Of a stretch of 50,319 nucleotides of DNA, positions 43,991 through 50,319 are shown one piece after another (position 1 is the stretch's first letter; every line of letters starts with the position of its first letter). The DNA lies in assembly GCA_964533705.1 (NCBI GenBank), contig CAZHMN010000011.1, forward strand, positions 1 through 50,319, read 5' to 3'. A program made the position numbers and the translations under genes. Below the pieces are notes generated by a model. It saw only the letters and a program-made list of their open reading frames with translations. It was not told the origin of the DNA and searched no databases. This DNA comes from CAZHMN01 sp964533705 (GTDB lineage Bacteria > Electryoneota > B3-LCP).

Positions 43991-45895
43991 CTATTTGACC
44001 AGGAGCATCTTTTTTTGTAAGCATCTTCCCCCGGCTTCCAAGCGGTACAAGTAGACGCCCGAAGCCAGATTGCTTCCGTCGAAGAGGACCGTGTGAGTTC
44101 CGGGGCTGTAGGGGCCCTTCGCCAGCGTAGCGATCATCTGTCCCTTCGCGTTGTAAACTGAAAGATCTATGTCTTGCATTGCGGCCAGCGAAAAGGTGAT
44201 GTGTGTTAGGGGATTGAAGGGATTGGGGACGTTCTGCTCAAGGGCGAAAGTCGTCGGCTGCACCTCGCCTCCAGGTCTGACCGAAGGCGGAGGAGGCACA
44301 TGTTCCACGTGGAAGGGCACGTCTTGAGGCACAAGCGGCGTGGTGGGGATGAGATCTACGGGTACTTTGTGGTAGATGATGGGATTTAGAGTAATGCTTC
44401 CGCAATTCTGGAGATTGGCTCCCGCATCGTAGTCCAATACATAAACGATATGGCAAAAGCCATCCACCAGTTCCGCCATCGAGGGCCAGGCTTCAGAGAG
44501 ACACTCGCCGGGTTGGGCGTTGACGGGTGTCACCGTGTTGGTGATGTTGGTTCCCTCCGACCAGTTTTCACCTCTGTCCGTCGAAACGGAAATCTTAATT
44601 TCTCCTGAAGGCCAACCCGCAGCCGACAAGGCCGAAGAGTCAACGTCGTATTCCTGATACATGCAGTATAAGTATCCCGTCTCCGGATCTTCGCCGAGCG
44701 AGGGCCGCTGAGCTCGGAAGTCCCAGCCCCCCACGTCAATGATATTCTCGGGTTCGAAGGCATTGGCGATGATTTGATACTCCTCGGGGAACTGCTCAGA
44801 CCAATGCCAGACCATAGAGGCATTCCAATAGGTTAAACCTCCTTCCAGGCTGAAGTAGGCTATCGTCGTGAAGGCGATGTGGCAGTAGTCGTACATGTCG
44901 AAGAAGAGGCAGCAGTCCGTGTAGGCGCGTAGGGTGTCGGCATCGGCCATTAGAGTATCTGGAAGAAAGGTCGAATCCGGAGGGAGGAAATTGGTTACGT
45001 TCCACCAGTTATCGAAATTCAGGTTGAGGCCGTCATCGTCCACCATGGCATGGACGTCCCAACCACCGCCTGCCGGCAGGGTTGCACAGTACGCACTTCC
45101 GACTCGGTTGGATACCTTTGAAGCGCTGGCTTCATTCGAAATGTTGGCGATGGGATCGGTCAATATCTGATCTGTGAAACTGATAGAAAAGCCGGCGGGA
45201 TCATAGGTCCCCATGGACCACGTCTGACCGACCGCGCCGGTTGGGTCCGAATTTCCAACGCTGGTTACCAGCATTTCTCCATCCTGCTTCATGGCGATGC
45301 GGGGCCAGATGTACTCCCAATCAATACCGAGATACCAGGGGATTTCATACGTCAAAAAGGCTCCGGTGTGAGGAAAGAAGTCCACGGCCACCGCTGAATG
45401 AGCATTTTCTCCGTACGATATAACCTGGTGAAAAGCCGGAAAGGCTCTGCCCTCCCAGCCTACCGCCAAACTTGTGAATCCGCCTTTATAAGCGGATTCC
45501 ACTGGGTATCCTTGACCCGGCCATCCTTGAACGCCGCTGGGATCAATAAAATTGTAGTAAACATGGCGGCTGTTGGATTGCTCATCTTCCCCCTTGGTCC
45601 AGACAATGTGAATGTAGCCGTATTCATCCTTGACGACCTGGCGCCCGATCTGGCCGTTGTGCTGATACTCGTACCAGGTATTGCCTACGGTTACAGTATC
45701 GCCGAGGATGTCGACGCCGTCAATCTCCATTGGATCGTAAGGTGGGAAAACCACGGGGATGTTGTCTGGAACGTCTTCCAGGCCGGTTAGCACCGGCGGT
45801 GCTGGGTTGGTTTTTTTGTAGATGTTGGTATCAGCGGCTGCTACCGAAGTAATGAATAACAGAATAACCAACATCATTAGAAGGTGTCTGCCCAT
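43991..45895 (-). CDS. Secreted Asp-box protein with T9SS sorting domain
   Basis: A 634-residue exported protein. The signal peptide (LLMMLVILLFITSVAAA) is followed by beta-propeller-like sequence with a clear Asp-box (SVSTDRGENW) and related phrases such as YGYIHIVWTKGED and LGEDPETGYLYCMYQEYD, as in BNR/sialidase-like propellers. No sialidase catalytic set was identified. The C-terminal sorting domain reads NVPNPFNPLTHITFSL, LSVYNAKGQMIATLAKG, SGVYLYRLEAG. A perfect AGGAGG ribosome-binding site and a sigma-70 promoter lie upstream. Confidence 0.87.
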   Translation of the reverse strand: MGRHLLMMLVILLFITSVAAADTNIYKKTNPAPPVLTGLEDVPDNIPVVFPPYDPMEIDGVDILGDTVTVGNTWYEYQHNGQIGRQVVKDEYGYIHIVWTKGEDEQSNSRHVYYNFIDPSGVQGWPGQGYPVESAYKGGFTSLAVGWEGRAFPAFHQVISYGENAHSAVAVDFFPHTGAFLTYEIPWYLGIDWEYIWPRIAMKQDGEMLVTSVGNSDPTGAVGQTWSMGTYDPAGFSISFTDQILTDPIANISNEASASKVSNRVGSAYCATLPAGGGWDVHAMVDDDGLNLNFDNWWNVTNFLPPDSTFLPDTLMADADTLRAYTDCCLFFDMYDYCHIAFTTIAYFSLEGGLTYWNASMVWHWSEQFPEEYQIIANAFEPENIIDVGGWDFRAQRPSLGEDPETGYLYCMYQEYDVDSSALSAAGWPSGEIKISVSTDRGENWSEGTNITNTVTPVNAQPGECLSEAWPSMAELVDGFCHIVYVLDYDAGANLQNCGSITLNPIIYHKVPVDLIPTTPLVPQDVPFHVEHVPPPPSVRPGGEVQPTTFALEQNVPNPFNPLTHITFSLAAMQDIDLSVYNAKGQMIATLAKGPYSPGTHTVLFDGSNLASGVYLYRLEAGGRCLQKKMLLVK

Positions 45896-45985
45896 ATTAC
45901 CTCCTGATAGTTGGGACGGATTGTTTGCTTCGCGCCTAAATTTAGGTTACACAATTTTTATTTGCAAGTTTTATTACCTCTAATA

Positions 45986-46014
45986 ATCATAATAGATTTC
46001 ACCGCAAAAGTCAA
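45986..46014 (-). promoter_or_regulatory. Sigma-70-type promoter of the Asp-box protein gene
   Basis: On the minus strand TTGACT (46009-46014) and TATGAT (45986-45991) are 17 bp apart, about 90 bp ahead of the ATG at 45895. The leader is AT-rich. Confidence 0.65.
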
Positions 46015-46111
46015 GCGCAAAAAAATGCAGATCTCATCTGTTCGCCCCCAGTTCCCCTGGCGAAATAAAAGCCTCGTGGTTCTCGGTAGCAATTATACAT
46101 GCAAATATTAT

Positions 46112-46308
46112 TCACCGTGCTGCCGAGTNNNNNNNNNNNNNNNNNNNNNNNNNNNNNNNNNNNNNNNNNNNNNNNNNNNNNNNNNNNNNNNNNNNNNNNN
46201 NNNNNNNNNNNNNNNNNNNNNNNNNNNNTCACCGTGCTGCCGAGTTCCCACATCACCGTGCTGCCGAGTCCCCACATCACCGTGCTGCCGAGTCCCCGCA
46301 CTCGGCAG
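46112..46308. repeat. 24-bp tandem repeat built on a half palindrome, ending in the full palindrome
   Basis: Units starting TCACCGTGCTGCCGAGT and ending CCCACA follow one another at 46229, 46253 and 46277, with one more start at 46112 before the gap. The last unit turns into the complete palindrome CTGCCGAGT / ACTCGGCAG (46285-46308), the CGAGT-type family. The rest of the 45896-46442 spacer holds only the promoter above and no gene. Confidence 0.8.
46129..46228. other. Assembly gap (100 N) inside a tandem repeat
   Basis: The left flank ends, and the right flank begins, with TCACCGTGCTGCCGAGT, the repeat unit start. The true copy number is unknown. Confidence 0.95.
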
Positions 46309-46481
46309 CAATAGAACTTGCAGATAACTGCAGGCCTCATTGAATTACACTCGTTTAAAGTATCCCACCGCTTGTATTCTTAGAAACTCCCCCGCGAAAT
46401 CCTCTTGCAATTTATTGGGAAATTTCGTATTATTGGTAGCAATTGAAGACACTAGCTATTCTAATCAGGCATTTCAAGAAG

Positions 46482-46902
46482 CCGCAGATGGACGCTGATA
46501 AGCACAGATACAATGAAATTACTGAAAAAGTGATAGGATGTGCATTCAAAGTACATAACGAGCTGGGGCCTGGTTTCTTGGAAAAAGTCTATGAAAATGC
46601 CCTGGCTTATGAAATAAAAAAATCAGGTCTTCTTGTTGAACAACAGAAAGAAGTCTTTGTATTTTACGATAAAAAAATTGTCGGAGAATATGTGTGTGAT
46701 CTTCTTGTTGAAAGCATAATATTAATTGAATTGAAAGCGACCAAGGGTCTGGATGATGTACATCTGGCGCAGTGCCTAAATTATCTGAAGGCAACCGGCT
46801 ATAAGCTTTGTCTCCTGATGAATTTTGGAACAACCAAAGTTCAAATCAAAAGAATAGTAAAAAACTTATAGAATATCCGCGAATATCCGCGTTGATCTGC
46901 GG
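46482..46902. repeat. Imperfect inverted repeats flanking the GxxExxY gene
   Basis: CCGCAGATGGACGCTGATA (46482-46500) matches the reverse complement of 46884-46902 at 16 of 19 positions. The left repeat includes the ATG of the gene. A direct repeat GAATATCCGC occurs twice at 46871-46890. Confidence 0.65.
46488..46871 (+). CDS. GxxExxY family protein
   Basis: A 127-residue protein of the GxxExxY family (PDDEXK nuclease-like, function unknown). The family sequence YNEITEKVIGCAFKVHNELG is followed by GPGFLEKVYENAL, the name-giving motif, and by DLLVESIILIELKATKGL (Asp...Glu-x-Lys, the PD-(D/E)xK core). The DNA is AT-rich. The start at ATG 46488 matches the usual N-terminus; a TTG at 46443 is further upstream. 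Imperfect 19-bp inverted repeats flank the gene (46482-46500 and 46884-46902). Confidence 0.85.
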   Translation: MDADKHRYNEITEKVIGCAFKVHNELGPGFLEKVYENALAYEIKKSGLLVEQQKEVFVFYDKKIVGEYVCDLLVESIILIELKATKGLDDVHLAQCLNYLKATGYKLCLLMNFGTTKVQIKRIVKNL

Positions 46903-46921
46903 TTTCACTTTTGAGGTAATC

Positions 46922-47689
46922 ATGTCCGATCAAACCTGGAAAACCGCCATCACCGACATTTCCGGCGGCCAGATTCGCGTGCGCGGCTACGACATCGCCG
47001 ACGTCATGGAACACCTCTCTTTCTCTGACGTGGTTTACCTGATCCTCAAGGGCGAACTGCCCGATAACCAGCAGCGTCGCATGATGGAAGCTATGCTGGT
47101 TTCCTCCATAGACCACGGGCCCACCCCGCCCTCCAATCTGGCGGCTCGTACGGTTTTCTCCGGTGGAAATCCCCTGAACGCTGCCGTGGCGGCGGGCGTC
47201 CTGACAATTGGTGATTCTCACGGCGGCGCCATCGAACAGTGTGCCAGGATTCTCCAGGAATGGGCCGAAAAAGAAGGCACACCGGAAGAGCTAGCCAGAG
47301 CGTTGGTAGCCGATATGAGGGAGAAGGGCAAGCGTATGCCCGGCTACGGCCACCGCATTCACAAGCGCGATCCCCGTACGGTCAAGATGCTGGAAATCGC
47401 CGAACGGATCGGCTATAAGGGCAAGATCATCGAGTTGGCTGTGGCTATTCAGGATGAGCTTGAGAGAACCTCCGGAAGAAATCTCCCCCTTAACGTGGAC
47501 GGAGCCATCGCTGCGGTTATCAGCGAAATGGGTTTTGACTGGCGGCTGGGTAAGGGTTTCTTCATCATCAGCCGCGTGCCCGGCCTGATCGCCCACGTGT
47601 ATGAAGAATGGACTCGCGAGAAGACCATGCGCAAGCTGGGGCCGCCCCCCTTCGAGTATGACGGACCTGAACCGAGAAAATTATCCTGA
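46922..47689 (+). CDS. Citrate synthase-like protein (citryl-CoA lyase type)
   Basis: A 255-residue protein related to the C-terminal part of citrate synthase. The three catalytic positions are retained: His in DSHGGAIEQ, His in PGYGHRIHKRDPR and Asp in NVDGAIAAV. Citrate synthases usually have about 370-430 residues; proteins of this short length are commonly annotated as citryl-CoA lyase, which cleaves citryl-CoA to acetyl-CoA and oxaloacetate. The frame extends upstream to 46808, but ATG 46922 follows GAGG and matches the family start. It overlaps the next gene by one base, and an aconitase-family gene follows. Confidence 0.85.
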   Translation: MSDQTWKTAITDISGGQIRVRGYDIADVMEHLSFSDVVYLILKGELPDNQQRRMMEAMLVSSIDHGPTPPSNLAARTVFSGGNPLNAAVAAGVLTIGDSHGGAIEQCARILQEWAEKEGTPEELARALVADMREKGKRMPGYGHRIHKRDPRTVKMLEIAERIGYKGKIIELAVAIQDELERTSGRNLPLNVDGAIAAVISEMGFDWRLGKGFFIISRVPGLIAHVYEEWTREKTMRKLGPPPFEYDGPEPRKLS

Positions 47690-48792
47690 TGAAGCGACTA
47701 ACGTTTATCCTGCTCATCCTTTCCGGGATCAGCGGGCTGTCATGTGGTTCCGACGTTGATCCGGCGGGAAAGGTGTTCTTGCTTCCATCCGGCGCCCGTT
47801 CCCTGGGTATGGGAGGCTGTGGAACGCTCCTGGGGGAATCATACGGCGGTCTCTACAATCCCGCCGCCCAGGCGTTAACCTCGGATCTCTCCGGGGCCGT
47901 CTATCTTAACCCGAGTCCTTACTTTATCTCCGGCTTCGATTTTCTGACCCTGGCAGCCGGAGCGCACACCGAGTTCGGCTACATCGGATTCAGCTATCTC
48001 TCTCGTGACGGCGTTGAAGGCTCCAACCTGCCGCCCGAAGAAGCCTCATCGCTGGTATTGGCGGGCAGGCCGGTCAAGGAGCGCAATTTCGCGGTTGGTG
48101 TCGCTATGAAAATCCTCGCCTCTCGCAAGGCAAATTTCGTCTCCTTGAACCAATCACTATCCAAATCCTACAAGATGGCTTTTGATCTCGGTGCAGTTTA
48201 TGCCGGGATTTTACCGCAGATAACCTTCGGCAAATCTGAACCTGAAGAAAACGATCCCCGCGCTAAATACGGTCGTCCTTTTCCTCGTGGAATAGCCGTA
48301 GGGCTGGCTTTTCAAAATCTGGGCGGCAGAATCAATTACGATTACGCCATTGACGTCGAAATGCTTCCCCAGCTATTCCGCGCGGATCTGCTCTGGGGGA
48401 TTTATGAAGGGCGCCTGTGGGATCTGCGCGTCGCCGGGCAGCTTAATAAGCTATTGGTCGCCCGCAACGCCGCCGGGGGCTACAAAAGCGCGACCGATGC
48501 CTTCACCTCAGCGTGGGGCGGTGGCAGCGACGAGGGCGGCTGGACCTCGAGAATGGGTTTAGAGCTGTCGGTTTTAAGTCTGGCCAGCGCCCGCCTCGGC
48601 TGGTCTGTCCTTTACGGAGAGCACTGCTCATACACGCACGCTGGTTTGGGATTGGGACCGGAATGGTTGCGAGCCAACCTCGCCTGGGAACACCAACCCG
48701 GCAGCGACTACCGCCTGAGCCGTGAACTGCGCTACGACCTGACAGTCAACGTCAGCTACGAGAGAGTCAGAGGCTGGACGAAACAGTATTGA
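47689..48792 (+). CDS. PorV/UPF0164-like outer-membrane protein, second copy
   Basis: A 367-residue protein with a signal peptide (RLTFILLILSGISGLS) and the family hallmark SGARSLGMGGCGTLLGESYGG (in shorter pieces) plus LYNPAAQALTSDL. Later strands (VGVAMKILASRKANFVSL, GIAVGLAFQNLGGRINYD) resemble PorV/PorQ-type barrels. Its ATG overlaps the stop of the citrate synthase-like gene. A PorV-like protein between two central-metabolism genes is unexpected; the link may be one of transcription only. Confidence 0.8.
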   Translation: MKRLTFILLILSGISGLSCGSDVDPAGKVFLLPSGARSLGMGGCGTLLGESYGGLYNPAAQALTSDLSGAVYLNPSPYFISGFDFLTLAAGAHTEFGYIGFSYLSRDGVEGSNLPPEEASSLVLAGRPVKERNFAVGVAMKILASRKANFVSLNQSLSKSYKMAFDLGAVYAGILPQITFGKSEPEENDPRAKYGRPFPRGIAVGLAFQNLGGRINYDYAIDVEMLPQLFRADLLWGIYEGRLWDLRVAGQLNKLLVARNAAGGYKSATDAFTSAWGGGSDEGGWTSRMGLELSVLSLASARLGWSVLYGEHCSYTHAGLGLGPEWLRANLAWEHQPGSDYRLSRELRYDLTVNVSYERVRGWTKQY

Positions 48793-48813
48793 AGATAAAC
48801 GCCAGAGATCATC

Positions 48814-50058
48814 ATGCCCAAAACAGTCATCGAAAAGATCATCTCCGCGCACGGCGGCGGAGATCCCCATCCCGGCGATATCGTCTGGATGGATATTGAC
48901 TACCGTTCGGCGCGCGATTTCGGCGGCGCCAATGTTGTCAGCCACCTCTACAAGAACTACCCCGAGAATCCCCTCGGCGACGTGAACAAGACCTTTTTCA
49001 CCTTTGACACCAACGCGCCCGCCAACACCATCGGCTATGCCGATAACCAGCACATCTGCCGCAATTTCGCCCGTGAATACGGCGTCAAGGTCTTCGACGT
49101 GGATCGGGGCATCGGCACGCATACCGCCATCGAAGAGGGTTTGGTCTGGCCCGGAGCCACCGGCGTGGGCACCGACAGCCATTTTAACATCCTGGGCGCT
49201 ATCGGTGCTTTCGGCCAGGGGATGGGAGATCAGGATGTTGCCTTTATCTTCAAAGCGGGCAAAACCTGGTTCGAAGTGCCTCCCACTATGAAGGTCGTCT
49301 TTAAAGGATCAATGCCCTCAAACTGCACGGCACGGGATCTAACGCTGAAGCTGGTGGGAACTCTGGGGGCCTCCGGAGCTCTGGGGAAAGCCGTTGAACT
49401 GGGCGGTGAGGCCGTGGATAAACTGGATCTGGCCGGGCGAATCACCCTGGCCTCCATGGCCACCGAAACAGGTGCCATCAGTTACTTCATCCAACCTTCT
49501 CCAGAAGTGTTGGACTACTGCAAACAATGCAGCGGGAGAAGAGACATTGCTCCGGTTTTGCCCGACCCGGACGCTGAATACGCCGAAACGCGGGAGATTG
49601 ACGTTTCCGACCTGGAGCCGCTGATCGCCTGCCCTCCCAGCCCCGATAACGTCGTGCCGGTAAGGGAAGTCGCCGGGAAGAAAATAGATTCCGTCTTCAT
49701 CGGCTCGTGCACCAACGGCCGCATCGAGGACATTCGCGCCGTCGCCGACGTTTTGCGGGGCAAGAAGATCGCGCCGGGCGTTATGATGAAGATCGTTCCG
49801 GCCACGCGGGAAGTGTACCGGCAGATGCTGGCCGAAGGCTTGCTCGCCGAGCTGTTCGATGCGGGTGCCATTATCACCGGCGCAGGTTGCGGCGGCTGCG
49901 CCTCGGGCCAGGTGGGCATGACCGGCAAAGGCGAAGTGCAGCTTTCCACCTCCAACCGCAACTTCCCCGGCAAGCAGGGAGCGGGCCAGACCTACCTCTG
50001 CTCACCCGTCACCGCCGCGCTGTCGGCGTTAAATGGGGAGATTACACTTTGGACTTAG
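48814..50058 (+). CDS. Aconitase / 3-isopropylmalate dehydratase family large subunit
   Basis: A 414-residue iron-sulfur dehydratase of the LeuC/homoaconitase type. The cluster cysteines are in GSCTNGRIEDI and GAGCGGCASG. Other family motifs are GVGTDSHFNILGAIGAFG, GTHTAIEEG and the FPGKQGAG substrate segment (STSNRNFPGKQG). The swivel domain of full-length aconitase is absent, so a separate small subunit is needed; none lies in the remaining 260 bp. The neighbouring citrate synthase-like gene suggests a role in citrate/isocitrate conversion rather than leucine synthesis, but specificity cannot be read. Confidence 0.9.
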   Translation: MPKTVIEKIISAHGGGDPHPGDIVWMDIDYRSARDFGGANVVSHLYKNYPENPLGDVNKTFFTFDTNAPANTIGYADNQHICRNFAREYGVKVFDVDRGIGTHTAIEEGLVWPGATGVGTDSHFNILGAIGAFGQGMGDQDVAFIFKAGKTWFEVPPTMKVVFKGSMPSNCTARDLTLKLVGTLGASGALGKAVELGGEAVDKLDLAGRITLASMATETGAISYFIQPSPEVLDYCKQCSGRRDIAPVLPDPDAEYAETREIDVSDLEPLIACPPSPDNVVPVREVAGKKIDSVFIGSCTNGRIEDIRAVADVLRGKKIAPGVMMKIVPATREVYRQMLAEGLLAELFDAGAIITGAGCGGCASGQVGMTGKGEVQLSTSNRNFPGKQGAGQTYLCSPVTAALSALNGEITLWT

Positions 50059-50100
50059 CTGTCGCCTAGGGGTTAGTTTTACCCCAACCCGATAAATCAT

Positions 50101-50271
50101 GTAGTTCGGCAGCTTGCTGCCGCTAACTACTTTAAAACTCCTTTGAAGGAACAGTCTCTTCAGAGACTTTAAGAACAGTCTAAGCACCAGAATTCATTCT
50201 GGTGCAAAAATAATCTTTCTCGCGCCGACCTGGAATAGATATAGAAAGAAAGCCCTGTGGCCGGGGCCACA
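50101..50271. repeat. Cluster of different short palindromes after the aconitase-type gene
   Basis: In sequence: GTAGTT(CGGCAGC/GCTGCCG)AACTAC at 50101-50130; AGTCTCT TC AGAGACT at 50154-50169; GCACCAGAATTCATTCTGGTGC-type stem at 50184-50205 (arms GCACCAGAAT/ATTCTGGTGC); GTGGCC/GGCCAC at 50258-50271. A copy of the 29-bp family follows. No gene is present in 50059-50319. Confidence 0.7.
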
Positions 50272-50288
50272 CATAACACGAAAGAATC

Positions 50289-50317
50289 CCGTAGTCGGGG
50301 TCGCCCCTGACCCCGAC
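50289..50317. repeat. 29-bp palindromic repeat (CCGTAGTCGGGG family), copy 4
   Basis: Same sequence as the copy at 34309. The flanks (AATC before, AA after) match those of the copy at 40178, so the repeat may extend a few bases further. Confidence 0.85.
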
Positions 50318-50319
50318 AA

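Noticed and set aside
46112..46308. CRISPR array
   Set aside because: The repeats are directly adjacent 24-bp units without spacers, so this is a tandem repeat.
29406..50317. The 29-bp palindromes as intrinsic terminators
   Set aside because: They lack a T run, one lies inside a coding region and one lies in the purL leader, so a repeat family explains them better.

Overview
The window looks like part of a draft or metagenome-assembled chromosome (three 100-N scaffold gaps) from a Gram-negative bacterium of the Fibrobacteres-Chlorobi-Bacteroidetes (FCB) superphylum, probably a candidate phylum. Three things support this. Four large exported proteins end in a type IX secretion (T9SS) type A / FlgD-like sorting domain (YPNPFN... 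then a GIYIYRL-type end). Two proteins resemble the PorV/UPF0164 outer-membrane family. Lnt, a BamD-like lipoprotein and an AsmA-like protein imply an outer membrane. No rRNA is present, so the assignment stays at superphylum level.

Layout. 1-1550: the 3' end of a tRNA, then an IS3-family insertion sequence with a frameshifted orfB. 1.7-6.4 kb: trxB, tadA, two tRNA-Ser genes, a ClpX-like unfoldase and hflX. 6.4-10.4 kb: a secreted T9SS-type protein divergent from a PorV-like gene that has a good sigma-70 promoter. 10.4-24.8 kb: a long, tightly packed housekeeping run (yicC, gmk, rpoZ, coaBC, type 4 UDG, dnaB, rel, ruvX, Gfo/Idh oxidoreductase, lnt, small membrane protein, bamD-like, nadD, resB). 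24.9-27.4 kb: a secreted subtilase. 27.5-32.0 kb: an acyl-CoA carboxyltransferase, a small zinc ribbon lying between two copies of the carboxyltransferase 3' end, and an ABC exporter pair. 32.1-34.3 kb: a small accessory island with an MNT nucleotidyltransferase, a truncated HEPN gene, a DUF4258/zinc-finger pair and an AT-rich gene with cyclase-like motif order. 34.4-39.7 kb: purL (interrupted by a gap) and an AsmA-like giant. 40-46 kb: on the minus strand, a beta-helix T9SS-type protein, a regulator coupled to a tiny exported protein, and an Asp-box T9SS-type protein. 46.4-50.1 kb: a GxxExxY gene, then an operon of a citrate synthase-like enzyme, a PorV-like protein and an aconitase-family large subunit.

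The most striking non-genic feature is the density of short palindromic repeats. One 29-bp family occurs four times, and one copy lies in frame inside a sorting-domain coding region. A second family (arms like CTGCCGAGT/ACTCGGCAG) recurs between genes and coincides with two of the three assembly gaps. A third palindrome lies exactly where the HEPN gene is cut short.

The best candidates for something undescribed are the AT-rich cyclase-like gene at 33.4 kb, the coupled regulator/exported-peptide pair at 42-43.4 kb with a dyad next to its promoter, and the mobile-looking palindrome families. These are inferences from motifs and arrangement; no database search could be run.
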